NCBI RefSeq assembly: GCF_040372165.1
Contig: NZ_BAABWG010000004.1
Span: 248,001 to 312,000 of the forward strand
Source: Hydrogenophaga sp040372165
GTDB lineage: Bacteria; Pseudomonadota; Gammaproteobacteria; Burkholderiales; Burkholderiaceae_C
Length of the DNA: 64,000 bases
Direction of reading: 5' to 3'
The notes under the pieces were generated by a model. That model had not been told where the DNA came from and ran no database searches. It saw only the letters and a program-made list of their open reading frames with translations. Of the stretch, positions 36,261-43,679 are shown piece after piece. Position 1 is the stretch's first letter, and every line of letters starts with the position of its first letter. The position numbers and the translations under genes were made by a program.

Positions 36261-37313
36261 TCAGTCGGCTGCCGCAGGGGGGTCGATCGTCACCATGTTC
36301 AGGCCTGCACGCACTTCCGTGGCAGTGATGCGAACAGGGACAAAGCGCTGGATGATGTCGAAGTTTGTCATTGCATGAGGTGTCAGCGCTGTGCAGGTGT
36401 ACCTTGCCGCCCGGCCGCTTTGCCAGACGGCCAGCGTGAGCGGGAGCGTCCATTGATCCGCCAGGTGATCGTCCAGTGCGCCTTCTTCTGCGTGGTGACG
36501 CCGGACTTGACCTGCCAATCGATCCGCCACCGTCTCGGCCATGACCGATTTGCTGCCGATCTCGGAGAAAACGGTCGTGAGATTCGCGTGAGGCAAGGTT
36601 GCAATCATGGCATTGCCCGGCCCCTCATTGGCGCGGACCGATGACCTGCGGATCTGGTCATCACGCCAGCCACTGGTCGCCATGAACCGCTCATGCTCGC
36701 GCTGTGACACATACCGTGGCAGCCCTGGAGCCAGAATCTCCAGATAGCCGTCTTCGGCCTTTCCTCTCTCCGTCAAATCAAACGGCCGAAGCATGCCGGC
36801 GATGGAGCGGACCATGCATTCGACTTCACCGCCACCGGCGGGATAGAACCCGTTGCGAAACAGCGTGAGTTCCAGCTCGCAACCGAGCTGGCGAACCAAG
36901 GGAATCCAGCTGCGAAGCAGGAACGGGAAGGGCGGGGCTTTGGGGTTGTGTGTGCCACCGATCACAGACACCTGAGATTCACCGCCGGCGGCCAGTAGCG
37001 GTGGAATCACGGTTTGCAGCACCAGCATGCAGCTGCCCGCCGAACCAATCTCGAAAGCATAGTCCCCAGGCCTGATGGGTCCAGGTTCAAACGTCAGGCT
37101 GGTAGCGCCCAGATCGGCGCCAGTGGCCGTGGACCGGCTGATCGACAAGGCTGCTTTCACGCATGCCATGTGCTGCCGCAGCAAGCCGGGCTTGCTGCGG
37201 TTGGCGCGGATATGGGTCAGCTTGAACGGTTTGCCCGAGCAGAGGGACAGGCTCAAGGCTGTTCGCAAAATCTGTCCGCCACCTTCCCCGACGGACCCGT
37301 CAATCTCAATCAT
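36261..37313 (-). CDS. rtcA: RNA 3'-terminal phosphate cyclase
   Basis: This 350-residue enzyme converts RNA 3'-phosphates to 2',3'-cyclic phosphates using ATP through a covalent enzyme-AMP. It opens IDGSVGEGGGQILRTALSLS, contains RANRSKPGL, GGTHNPKAPP and FRNGFYPAGGGEVE, and the C-terminal LTPHAMTNFD carries the His expected to be adenylylated. It is the last gene of the RNA-repair locus on this strand. A 228-bp gap separates it from the DUF4275-like gene, so it may have its own control as well as the sigma-54 transcript. It is convergent with the hydrolase gene. Confidence 0.96.
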   Translation of the reverse strand: MIEIDGSVGEGGGQILRTALSLSLCSGKPFKLTHIRANRSKPGLLRQHMACVKAALSISRSTATGADLGATSLTFEPGPIRPGDYAFEIGSAGSCMLVLQTVIPPLLAAGGESQVSVIGGTHNPKAPPFPFLLRSWIPLVRQLGCELELTLFRNGFYPAGGGEVECMVRSIAGMLRPFDLTERGKAEDGYLEILAPGLPRYVSQREHERFMATSGWRDDQIRRSSVRANEGPGNAMIATLPHANLTTVFSEIGSKSVMAETVADRLAGQVRRHHAEEGALDDHLADQWTLPLTLAVWQSGRAARYTCTALTPHAMTNFDIIQRFVPVRITATEVRAGLNMVTIDPPAAAD

Positions 37314-37541
37314 TGCAAGTTATCGTTGTCTTTTTGATCACCGGATGTGACAGTTTCCGGTGCCTCCCGCCGAGCGGTTTCGTGTTTATGTGCCGGGCAT
37401 GCAGGGCCCGGCTTTTAGCTTGTCAAAAGTGTATACAGCATGTCCAAGACAGCGCCAGAGGCGTGGTTCACGGTATCGATGTTTTTCTAGTCCGCTCAAA
37501 CATGCTTGGCGACAGGATGCTTGCTTCCTTCGCCGTTTCAA

Positions 37542-38024
37542 TCACAACCACCCGTTCTTGCGAGCGGCCACTATTGCCTCGGCCTTCTGCCGTTTCATTG
37601 CGGCAGCTTTTGCCAAGGCAGGGTAGTTCGGGTGCTTTGCAAAGTAAGGGCCCAACCATCCATCTTCATGGGTGAATGCCATCGTCCACGCGAAGTCAGG
37701 TGGGAAGACATAGAAGTCAATGTGTCGGTCAGCTCGTGGTCCGGATTTGACGCGCATGGCTGCGCCTTGCTCGTTGGACAGCACGATGACTTCGGTATTG
37801 CGGTGGGATTCATACAGCGCTTCGGCTTCCTCTCCTGAAACGCTGGGGAAGCTCTCCCCGCTGAAGGTGTGCCACAGGTATTGGGACATGCCAGGGGCAG
37901 CCCTTTTGCCTGTGAACACTTTTCGCCACCCGCGCGCCCATTCCTTCGCTTCCGCTTTGCCGTAGATTTGAAGCACCTCCTCTGCAGCGACGTCGGAAAG
38001 CGAGTCGTACTTTGGCTTTCCCAT
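37542..38024 (-). CDS. DUF4275-like protein in RNA-repair operon
   Basis: The protein has 160 residues from the ATG at 38024, after CAGGAG. The sequence has KEWARGWRKVFTGK, YLWHTFSGESFP, then HIDFYVFPPDFAWTMAFTHE and GWLGPYFAKHPNYP. WHxFS and the later V-F-P-x-x-F-x-W and THEDGW motifs resemble DUF4275, a domain of unknown role. The frame continues upstream to 38543 but only as antisense to rtcB. It lies 14 bp downstream of rtcB. I would not assign a function beyond a guess at a role with RtcB. Confidence 0.6.
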   Translation of the reverse strand: MGKPKYDSLSDVAAEEVLQIYGKAEAKEWARGWRKVFTGKRAAPGMSQYLWHTFSGESFPSVSGEEAEALYESHRNTEVIVLSNEQGAAMRVKSGPRADRHIDFYVFPPDFAWTMAFTHEDGWLGPYFAKHPNYPALAKAAAMKRQKAEAIVAARKNGWL

Positions 38025-38038
38025 GTGAGTTCTCCTGA

Positions 38039-39268
38039 CTATCCCTTCACGCACAGCACCTGCTTGAGCGTGTACACCACTTCCACCAGATCCTTCTGTG
38101 CTTCCATCACGGCGTCGATGTCCTTGTAGGCCATCGGGATCTCGTCGATCACCGCCTCGTCCTTTCGGCATTCCACACCCTCGGTCGCCTTGATCTGGTC
38201 TTCGACCGTGAACATCTTCTTGGCCTTGGTTCGGCTCATCACACGTCCGGCGCCGTGGCTGCAGCTCTCGAAGCTCTCGGGGTTTCCCTTGCCGCGAACG
38301 ATGTAGCTGCGTGCGCCCATGCTCCCGGGGATGATGCCGAGTTCGCCTTTCTTGGCGCTCACCGCACCCTTGCGGGTCACGAACACGTTCTCGCCGAAGT
38401 GGGTTTCCTGCTGCACGTAGTTGTGGTGGCAGTTCACCGCTTCCACGTGGGTCTCGAAAGGCTTGGTGATCACCTGACGTACGGTGGCGATCAGGTTTTT
38501 CATCATCACCTCCCGGTTCAGGCGCGCAAACTTCTGCGCCCAACCTACACCGCGCACATAGTCACCAAAGTACTGCGAGCCTTCTTCGAAGTACGCCAGA
38601 TCCTTGTCGGGCAGGTTGCGTTGATGTTGTTCAGCGTCTTTCTTGGCCAGCTCGATGAAGGTCGTGCCGATGGCATTGCCCACACCACGAGAACCCGAGT
38701 GCAGCATGAACCACACCGCACCGCCTTCGTCCAGACACATCTCGATGAAGTGGTTGCCGGTTCCCAGCGTTCCCAGGTGCTTGTAGTTGTTGGTGTTCTT
38801 CAGGCGCGGGTAGGCTTCGCAAATCGCGTCGAACTCGTCCTTGAGCGAGCCCCACGCCTCATCCACCAGGTTGGGCGGGTTTTCCCAGCTGCCTTTGTCT
38901 CGTCCCTGGCGCTTGGGCGTCATGCCGTGTGGCACAGCCTTCTCGATGGCCGAACGCAGCGGGCCGAGGTTGTCTGGCACGTCTTCAGCGCGCAGCGTGG
39001 TCTTGCACGCCATCATGCCGCAACCAATGTCCACGCCCACCGCTGCCGGAATGATGGCCTTGATGGTCGGGATCACCGAGCCCACGGTCGCACCAATACC
39101 CAGGTGCACATCGGGCATGGCCGCAATGTGTTTGAAGATCACCGGCAGCTTCGCCGCATTGGCCAGTTGTGCCTTGGCTTCTGGCTCCACCGGAACGCCT
39201 TGCGTCCACATCTTGATGGGCACGCCGCCCTCAGGTTGTTCGACGTTGTAGTTTTGCTTCGAATTCAT
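38039..39268 (-). CDS. rtcB: RNA-splicing ligase RtcB
   Basis: The 409-residue protein joins 2',3'-cyclic phosphate (or 3'-phosphate) RNA ends to 5'-OH ends using GTP and Mn2+. AAVGVDIGCGMMACK has the metal-binding Asp and Cys, GTGNHFIEMCLDEGG and FMLHSGSRGVGN hold the remaining metal and substrate His residues, and SFESCSHGAGRVMSRTKAK includes the His that carries GMP. The start (ATG 39268) overlaps the zinc-ribbon gene's TGA by 4 bases (ATGA). Its length matches the bacterial operon type. Confidence 0.97.
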   Translation of the reverse strand: MNSKQNYNVEQPEGGVPIKMWTQGVPVEPEAKAQLANAAKLPVIFKHIAAMPDVHLGIGATVGSVIPTIKAIIPAAVGVDIGCGMMACKTTLRAEDVPDNLGPLRSAIEKAVPHGMTPKRQGRDKGSWENPPNLVDEAWGSLKDEFDAICEAYPRLKNTNNYKHLGTLGTGNHFIEMCLDEGGAVWFMLHSGSRGVGNAIGTTFIELAKKDAEQHQRNLPDKDLAYFEEGSQYFGDYVRGVGWAQKFARLNREVMMKNLIATVRQVITKPFETHVEAVNCHHNYVQQETHFGENVFVTRKGAVSAKKGELGIIPGSMGARSYIVRGKGNPESFESCSHGAGRVMSRTKAKKMFTVEDQIKATEGVECRKDEAVIDEIPMAYKDIDAVMEAQKDLVEVVYTLKQVLCVKG

Positions 39269-39675
39269 TTGTATTTCACTCCACTGTTGTTCTTTGAGGC
39301 CGGCAAGGCAGAGCCTTGTGCCTTCTCTCGCTCGCTGGCCTTCCTTGCGCGCTCTTTGGCGCGGCATGGGGCGCAGCGAACCGCGGTGGTGTCCGGATGG
39401 GCTTTCATCACTTCATACCACCACTTCTGTCGTTTCGCTGCCCACACGCATTGGGCGCCACAGTCTTTGCAGGTGAATGCAAGATCCTGATAGAAACCTC
39501 TTTCCCCCCACCCTGGCCAGCAACACATGGGTTGCAAAGCTGCACGATTCACGGGTAGAGCGCCACCGCTCAGCACGTATGGCGGCATGGACAATTGGCG
39601 CCGTAGCTCTTGCTTCGTTTTCTTATGCTCGCGTTCAAGCCGGAGTTCGGCTCGGCGCTGCTTGTTGCTTTTCAT
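39265..39675 (-). CDS. zinc-ribbon protein of the rtc operon
   Basis: The protein has 136 residues from ATG 39675, with AAGGAG 8 nt upstream. The N-terminus is strongly basic and helical (MKSNKQRRAELRLEREHKK). A zinc-ribbon pattern follows: FTCKDCGAQCVW then RCAPCRAKERARK, with WAAKRQKWWYEVMKAHP between. This Cys-x2-Cys pair with W-x-x-x-x-Q-K-W-W-Y resembles the small zinc-ribbon (zf-trcl-like) proteins. The basic arm suggests RNA binding. It is translated with rtcB by a 4-base overlap. Confidence 0.75.
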   Translation of the reverse strand: MKSNKQRRAELRLEREHKKTKQELRRQLSMPPYVLSGGALPVNRAALQPMCCWPGWGERGFYQDLAFTCKDCGAQCVWAAKRQKWWYEVMKAHPDTTAVRCAPCRAKERARKASEREKAQGSALPASKNNSGVKYK

Positions 39676-39724
39676 GTGTTTTCTCCTTGGGTGTGTGGCA
39701 GCTTGGGCTGGCTCACATTCCCCA

Positions 39725-40870
39725 CTACGTTGGCTTGATCGACACGAGACCGTTGAGCACCTGGTCGAGTCCACCCACGACCGAGATCCGGTCGATACGC
39801 TCGGCCACCCGCTCCAGCGTCTCCAGCTCTTTCATGCGCAAGGCGACCGGGTTGTCCTCCATGACCTTGGCGGTGTTCAGCAGCGATCGCGTGGCGGCGG
39901 TTTCTTCGCGCCTGCGGATCACATTGGCTTGCGCCTGCTTTTCCGCCTGCACCACCTGGGCCAGGATGGTCTTCATGTCGCCGGGCAACACGATGTCCTT
40001 CACGCCCACGCTGTCGAGCTGAAGGCCGACCGATGCCAGCTTGCGAGCCATGTGGGCCGAGACCACATCGTCAATGACCGTCTTGTCTTCCAGCAAGGCG
40101 TCCAGGGTCCGCGTGCCCACGGCGGCGCGCAAGGCGAACTGCAGCTCCCGGTACAAGTAGTCCAGAGGCTTTTGCAGGGCACGGAAGGCTTGCAATGGAT
40201 CCAGGAAACGGAAGCCGGCGTTCAGGTTCAGGCGCAGCGCCACTTTGTCGCGCGTCATGATTTCCTGTCCGCTCACTTCCATCACCTGCATGCGCAGATC
40301 GACGAACTCTACCGATACCTGGCGCCCGTACTTCCAGAACGCGTGGTTGCCCGGCTTGAGCACATCCACCCATTGACCGTCGACCTGCAGCAAGCCGGCC
40401 ATGCCCTCGGGCACGGGTGCCTTGAGCACGCCGTCCTGGCCTGCAACGTTGCGTTGGCGCAATTGGGTCTGGGTCAGTCGGCCCACCAGGTCCGGAGGCA
40501 TTGCGGGTCCTTCGCGCAGATCGATGATCTGAAACGTGGAGGCCACCAGGCCTTTCCAGAAGAGGCGCCGAGTGGCGGGTGCCAGGATCTCGACCAGCAC
40601 GCCGTTCTCGAAGCGCAGCCCGACTTCGCTCTCGCTCAGGGTCACAGCATCGAATTCGGCTTCGACCACATCGGGTTCCCGGGCCATCAGGTAGTCGGCC
40701 AGCGGGTGGAGGAACGGCGCCTTGTCGATGGCATAGACCTCCACAGTGAGCCTGTCTGCAAGGCTGAAGAAGGTGTGCTTCCCAGGGGCGAGCATGCGCT
40801 CGAAATCGCCGTTGCGCAGCAGCAGGCCACGCTCGTTTTTCTTGACGGTGAAACGTTTGAACAACCACAT
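39725..40870 (-). CDS. slipin / SPFH-band7 protein of the rtc operon
   Basis: This 381-residue protein has a basic N-terminus without a long membrane segment (MWLFKRFTVKKNERGLLLRN) and an SPFH core around residues 150-300: LLQVDGQWVDVLKPGNHAFW, QVSVEFVDLRMQVMEVSGQE, RDKVALRLNLNAGFRFLDPL, QLDSVGVKDIVLPGDMKTIL. A C-terminal helical part follows (AEKQAQANVIRRREETAATR). Slipins line membrane microdomains, and several RNA-repair operons carry one, though its role there is not settled. AAAGGAG precedes ATG 40870. It is the first protein gene after the structured leader. Confidence 0.9.
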   Translation of the reverse strand: MWLFKRFTVKKNERGLLLRNGDFERMLAPGKHTFFSLADRLTVEVYAIDKAPFLHPLADYLMAREPDVVEAEFDAVTLSESEVGLRFENGVLVEILAPATRRLFWKGLVASTFQIIDLREGPAMPPDLVGRLTQTQLRQRNVAGQDGVLKAPVPEGMAGLLQVDGQWVDVLKPGNHAFWKYGRQVSVEFVDLRMQVMEVSGQEIMTRDKVALRLNLNAGFRFLDPLQAFRALQKPLDYLYRELQFALRAAVGTRTLDALLEDKTVIDDVVSAHMARKLASVGLQLDSVGVKDIVLPGDMKTILAQVVQAEKQAQANVIRRREETAATRSLLNTAKVMEDNPVALRMKELETLERVAERIDRISVVGGLDQVLNGLVSIKPT

Positions 40871-40960
40871 GGTGTTCTCCTTTCCTAGGTTGCTTGTTGT
40901 TTTTTGCTTTCGCTTTTCGTTCTTCTGCTTCAGGGCTTTTGAGAGGCTTTCTTCCCCTCT

Positions 40961-40989
40961 GCCCAGCCTCGCAGCATCCGAGGCTGGGC
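40961..40989 (-). ncRNA. 11-bp perfect hairpin in the rtc operon leader
   Basis: GCCCAGCCTCG (40961-40971) and CGAGGCTGGGC (40979-40989) enclose a 7-nt loop. It lies about 90 nt before slipin in the sigma-54-driven leader and may insulate the coding part from the tRNA-like part. Confidence 0.6.
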
Positions 40990-41050
40990 CAGCATTCCAT
41001 TCGTTCTTTCAGTCTGTCATCGCAAGGTGCCGTTACAGCGAAGGCAGCGG

Positions 41051-41091
41051 CACCAGGCGCTGCCAGCACGGGCCCTGCAGTGCGCCAGGTG
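41051..41091 (-). ncRNA. hairpin of the rtc operon leader
   Basis: CACCAGGCGC (41051-41060) pairs with GCGCCAGGTG (41082-41091) with one internal mismatch and a further short inner stem. It is part of the structured leader. Confidence 0.5.
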
Positions 41092-41206
41092 AACCGGTCC
41101 TCCCGAGCGTTCGGCTCATCGGTGCCTGGCTGGCTGCGGGGCGCGAGCTGCACCGGATCGGGTGCAAGCCGCCCTCGCTGACGGGGTTACTTTCCTCACC
41201 GTTGGT

Positions 41207-41234
41207 GGTTCCAGTGAACCCCGCTTTCGGCGGG
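41207..41234 (-). ncRNA. paired small hairpins in leader
   Basis: GGTTC CAGT GAACC (41207-41220) is followed by CCCGC with GCGGG (41220-41224 and 41230-41234). Both are short but perfect, within the leader 3' of the tRNA-like modules in the transcript. Confidence 0.5.
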
Positions 41235-41258
41235 TGGTCTCTCGACCGTCTTCCACAG

Positions 41259-41276
41259 GCCGCGTGTTGGCGCGGC
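41259..41276 (-). ncRNA. hairpin following tRNA-like module
   Basis: GCCGCG and CGCGGC (41259-41264 and 41271-41276) form a perfect 6-bp stem with a 6-nt loop, right after the D-arm-containing tRNA-like module in the transcript. Confidence 0.5.
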
Positions 41277-41279
41277 AGT

Positions 41280-41343
41280 CTGGGCAGGAATTGAACCTGC
41301 GTCGGACTCATTACTTTGAGTTGCTCTACCTCTGAGCTACCAG
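41280..41343 (-). ncRNA. tRNA-like module with D-arm in leader
   Basis: Read on the minus strand, a 64-nt element shows a short acceptor stem (CTGG with CCAG), T8-A9-like TA, a canonical D-arm (GCTC AGAGGTA GAGC), an anticodon-like arm (ACTCA with a 6-nt AAGTAA loop and TGAGT), a 5-nt spacer and a T-arm GCAGG TTCAATT CCTGC. The acceptor stem is 4 bp rather than 7 and the anticodon loop is one base short, so it cannot be a working elongator tRNA. It is a tRNA mimic or degenerated tRNA. It abuts the CCA-ended module with no spacer. Confidence 0.7.
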
Positions 41344-41401
41344 TGGTGGCGAGTCGGGAGTCGAACCCGATACCGCGAAGGGCGGTCACCACGACCTCGC
41401 C
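41344..41401 (-). ncRNA. tRNA-like module with encoded CCA, lacking D-arm
   Basis: On the minus strand, the 58-nt element reads GGCGAG ... CTCGCC (6-bp acceptor stem, or 7 if the adjacent T-A pair is counted) followed by ACCA. Inside are a single hairpin ACCGC CCTTC GCGGT and a T-arm TCGGG TTCGACT CCCGA. The D-arm is missing: only GTCGTGGTG separates the acceptor from the middle hairpin. The middle hairpin could equally be a variable arm of a class II tRNA that has lost its anticodon arm. The encoded CCA suggests recognition as a tRNA acceptor by processing enzymes. Confidence 0.7.
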
Positions 41402-41465
41402 AATCCCAGGCGTCACGGTTCGTGCGGCATACAAGGCGCCTACGCGAGCTTTGTGGGCTCCCGGG

Positions 41466-41501
41466 TGCCCTGCACCGGCAGGGCAGAAGCCAGATGGCTT
41501 C
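41466..41501 (-). ncRNA. tandem hairpins near 5' end of leader
   Basis: TGCCCTGC with GCAGGGCA (41466-41473 and 41478-41485, loop 4 nt) lies directly beside GAAGCC with GGCTTC (41486-41491 and 41496-41501, loop 4 nt). Both stems are perfect and begin about 40 nt after the predicted transcription start. Confidence 0.6.
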
Positions 41502-41550
41502 CCAACCCTGGCCTGTGAGCATCGACCCATCAACCTGGTGCATGACCTTT

Positions 41551-41567
41551 AGCGAATACCGTGCCAG
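41551..41567 (-). promoter_or_regulatory. sigma-54 promoter of the rtc operon
   Basis: The minus strand reads CTGGCACGGTATTCGCT. It matches the -24/-12 consensus TGGCACG-N4-TTGC except for one base (TCGC for TTGC); GG and GC elements are spaced correctly. Transcription would begin near 41540 and run toward slipin. The divergent gene encodes RtcR, the sigma-54 activator, which supports this assignment. Confidence 0.85.
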
Positions 41568-41702
41568 AAAGGTGATGTTGTTGGTCAATCCACATAAGGT
41601 GTTGATTTGATTGGAAAAAAGTTCCTGTGCGCCACGATTTGTTATTTCCTGTATTGATGAGAAAATAGACAAACGGATAGAAAAATAGAGAAAGGGATAT
41701 GC

Positions 41703-43322
41703 GTGGATAGTCAAAAATCCATTGTGGTTATCGGGTTTCTGGGGACGCAGCTCGATGGCGGCACCGCGCCCGGGCGGTGGGAGAAGTGGCGGCCGTCACT
41801 GTCCATGCTTCAGCACGAGGACCTGCAGATCGCCCGGTTCGAGCTCCTGTACTCGCCGCGCTTTGCCAAGCTCGCCGAACTCGTCAGAGCCGACATGACA
41901 CAGGTCTCGCCCGAGACCGTGGTCAACCTCGTGCCCATGCAGACGCGGGACGCGTGGGACTTTGGCGATGTGTACGGTGCGCTCTATGACTGGGTTCGCC
42001 ACTATCCCTTCGATACGGAGCGCGAAACCTATTGGGCGCACATCACCACCGGCACCCATGTGGCACAGATCTGCATGTTTCTGCTCACGGAGGCGCGCCA
42101 CATTCCGGGTGTCTTGCTGCAAACCTCTCCGCCAAAGCGACAAGGTGGCGGGAACCCCGGAACCTATGCCCTGATCGATCTCGATCTTTCTCGCTATGAT
42201 GGTCTTGCCCAGCGTTTTGATCAGGCGCGCAACGACGCCGTCACCTATCTCAAAGGCGGTATCGCCACACGCAATGCCGCCTTCAATGCGCTGATAGATG
42301 AAGTCGAGCATGTGGCGGTTCGCTCCCGTGCGCCGGTGCTGTTCATCGGGCCCACAGGCGCGGGCAAGTCTCACCTGGCGCGGCGAGTTTTCGAGCTCAA
42401 GAAGGCGCAGCACCAGGTAGAGGGTGTGTTCGTGGAAGTCAACTGCGCCACCTTGCAAGGCGATGGTGCTGCGTCCACTTTGTTTGGACACAGAAAGGGC
42501 GCTTTCACCGGCGCCATCACGGAACGCGCCGGGTTGCTCAAGGCTGCAGACAAGGGGGTGCTGTTCCTGGACGAAATTGGCGAGCTTGGCCTGGACGAGC
42601 AGGCCATGCTGCTCAAGGCCATCGAAGAAAAGCGCTTCTATCCCATGGGCAGCGATCGCGAGGTCAGCAGCGATTTCCAGCTCATTGCAGGAACACACCG
42701 TGACCTTCGCCGTGATGTAGCAGAAGGTCGCTTTCGTGAAGACCTTTTTGCACGCATCAACCTTTGGTCATATGCCCTGCCGGGCCTGGCCCAGCGCTCA
42801 GAAGACATTGAACCCAATGTCGACTTTCTGGTCGAGCGCATCGGGCGCGAACTCAAGCGAACGGCGCGCTTCAACAAGGAAGCGCGCGAGCGATACCTTC
42901 AGTTTGCGCAGTCGCGTGACGCGCTTTGGCGGGGCAATTTCCGGGACCTGGCTGGCTCCGTCACGCGTTTGGTGACGTTGGCTGAGGGCGGTCGCATCAC
43001 GGGGGCTCTGGTCGATGCCGAAGTCGACAGGCTGCGTTGGCTGTGGTCGGATGCAGATGTCACGCAGCACGACTCCGTCGTCGCGCGATCATTGCTGGAT
43101 GCAGGGCAGTGGGATGCGCTCGACCTGTTTGACCGGGTGCAGCTCGAAGCGGTCTTGCAGGTTTGTGTTACATCCCGCTCTTTGTCGGAGGCCGGGCGCA
43201 CCTTGTTTCAGCGGTCCCGGGAAGCCAAGGTGGTGGTCAATGACGCTGACCGTTTGCGCAAATACCTGCTCAAGTACGGCATTGCCTGGAAAGACATTGA
43301 TCGGGCACGGGGCGTTGGCTGA
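41703..43322 (+). CDS. rtcR: sigma-54-dependent RNA-repair activator RtcR
   Basis: The protein has 539 residues from GTG 41703. The N-terminal about 185 residues form the CARF-type sensor domain (VVIGFLGTQLDGG, THVAQICMFLLTEARHIPG). The AAA+ domain follows with Walker A GPTGAGKS at 216-223, the sigma-54 contact motif GAFTGA at 266-271, and Walker B VLFLDEIGEL. A C-terminal part binds DNA (EAGRTLFQRSREAK and LRKYLLKYGI). In enterobacteria the CARF domain senses damaged tRNA ends. It is divergent from the operon it should control, with 162 bp between start codon and predicted operon transcription start. Confidence 0.95.
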   Translation: MDSQKSIVVIGFLGTQLDGGTAPGRWEKWRPSLSMLQHEDLQIARFELLYSPRFAKLAELVRADMTQVSPETVVNLVPMQTRDAWDFGDVYGALYDWVRHYPFDTERETYWAHITTGTHVAQICMFLLTEARHIPGVLLQTSPPKRQGGGNPGTYALIDLDLSRYDGLAQRFDQARNDAVTYLKGGIATRNAAFNALIDEVEHVAVRSRAPVLFIGPTGAGKSHLARRVFELKKAQHQVEGVFVEVNCATLQGDGAASTLFGHRKGAFTGAITERAGLLKAADKGVLFLDEIGELGLDEQAMLLKAIEEKRFYPMGSDREVSSDFQLIAGTHRDLRRDVAEGRFREDLFARINLWSYALPGLAQRSEDIEPNVDFLVERIGRELKRTARFNKEARERYLQFAQSRDALWRGNFRDLAGSVTRLVTLAEGGRITGALVDAEVDRLRWLWSDADVTQHDSVVARSLLDAGQWDALDLFDRVQLEAVLQVCVTSRSLSEAGRTLFQRSREAKVVVNDADRLRKYLLKYGIAWKDIDRARGVG

Positions 43323-43347
43323 CTGACCTTGTATGTTCAGCGAGCGC

Positions 43348-43638
43348 TCACAGTTCCACTGGGCAGTCTTGTACCTTGTTCCAGTGATAGAGCCTGTAGC
43401 GCCTGTGTGCCGGCTCGTAGTACGGATCGCTTTCAATCAGCGCCACCGCTCTGTCCCGGGAGTCGACATCGAGTATCCACATGCCGCCCGAGAAGGGGGC
43501 GTCGGGAGAGGTACGCAAGCCGCCCCCCACACGTATCTCTTTGGCATGGCGCTTGAGGTGTTCGATGTGGGCTGCGCCATTGGCCTGGCGTACAGCACTC
43601 ATGCCGGGGCTGTCTTCGAAGATGGCGACGAAAAGCAT
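43348..43638 (-). CDS. YciI family protein
   Basis: This 96-residue protein of the YciI (dimeric alpha/beta-barrel) fold has MLFVAIFEDSPG, the AHIEHLKRHAKEI segment with the conserved His, GGMWILDVDSRDRAVALIE and DPYYEPAHRRYRLYHWN. The family is linked to small enzymatic reactions or to degradation of chlorinated aromatics, but most members are uncharacterised. It is convergent with rtcR (25 bp between stops) and lies between it and the ATP-grasp gene. I see nothing tying it to either locus. Confidence 0.85.
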   Translation of the reverse strand: MLFVAIFEDSPGMSAVRQANGAAHIEHLKRHAKEIRVGGGLRTSPDAPFSGGMWILDVDSRDRAVALIESDPYYEPAHRRYRLYHWNKVQDCPVEL

Positions 43639-43679
43639 GTGGACGTCTGTTCGATGAAAGCGCGAAGTGGCGCCAGGGA

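Noticed and set aside
38025..38543. N-terminal extension of the DUF4275-like gene
   Set aside because: It is in another frame of rtcB; a good ribosome-binding site sets the start at 38024.
41280..41401. Two ordinary tRNA genes
   Set aside because: One lacks a D-arm and the other has a 4-bp acceptor stem and short anticodon loop; both are better called tRNA-like.
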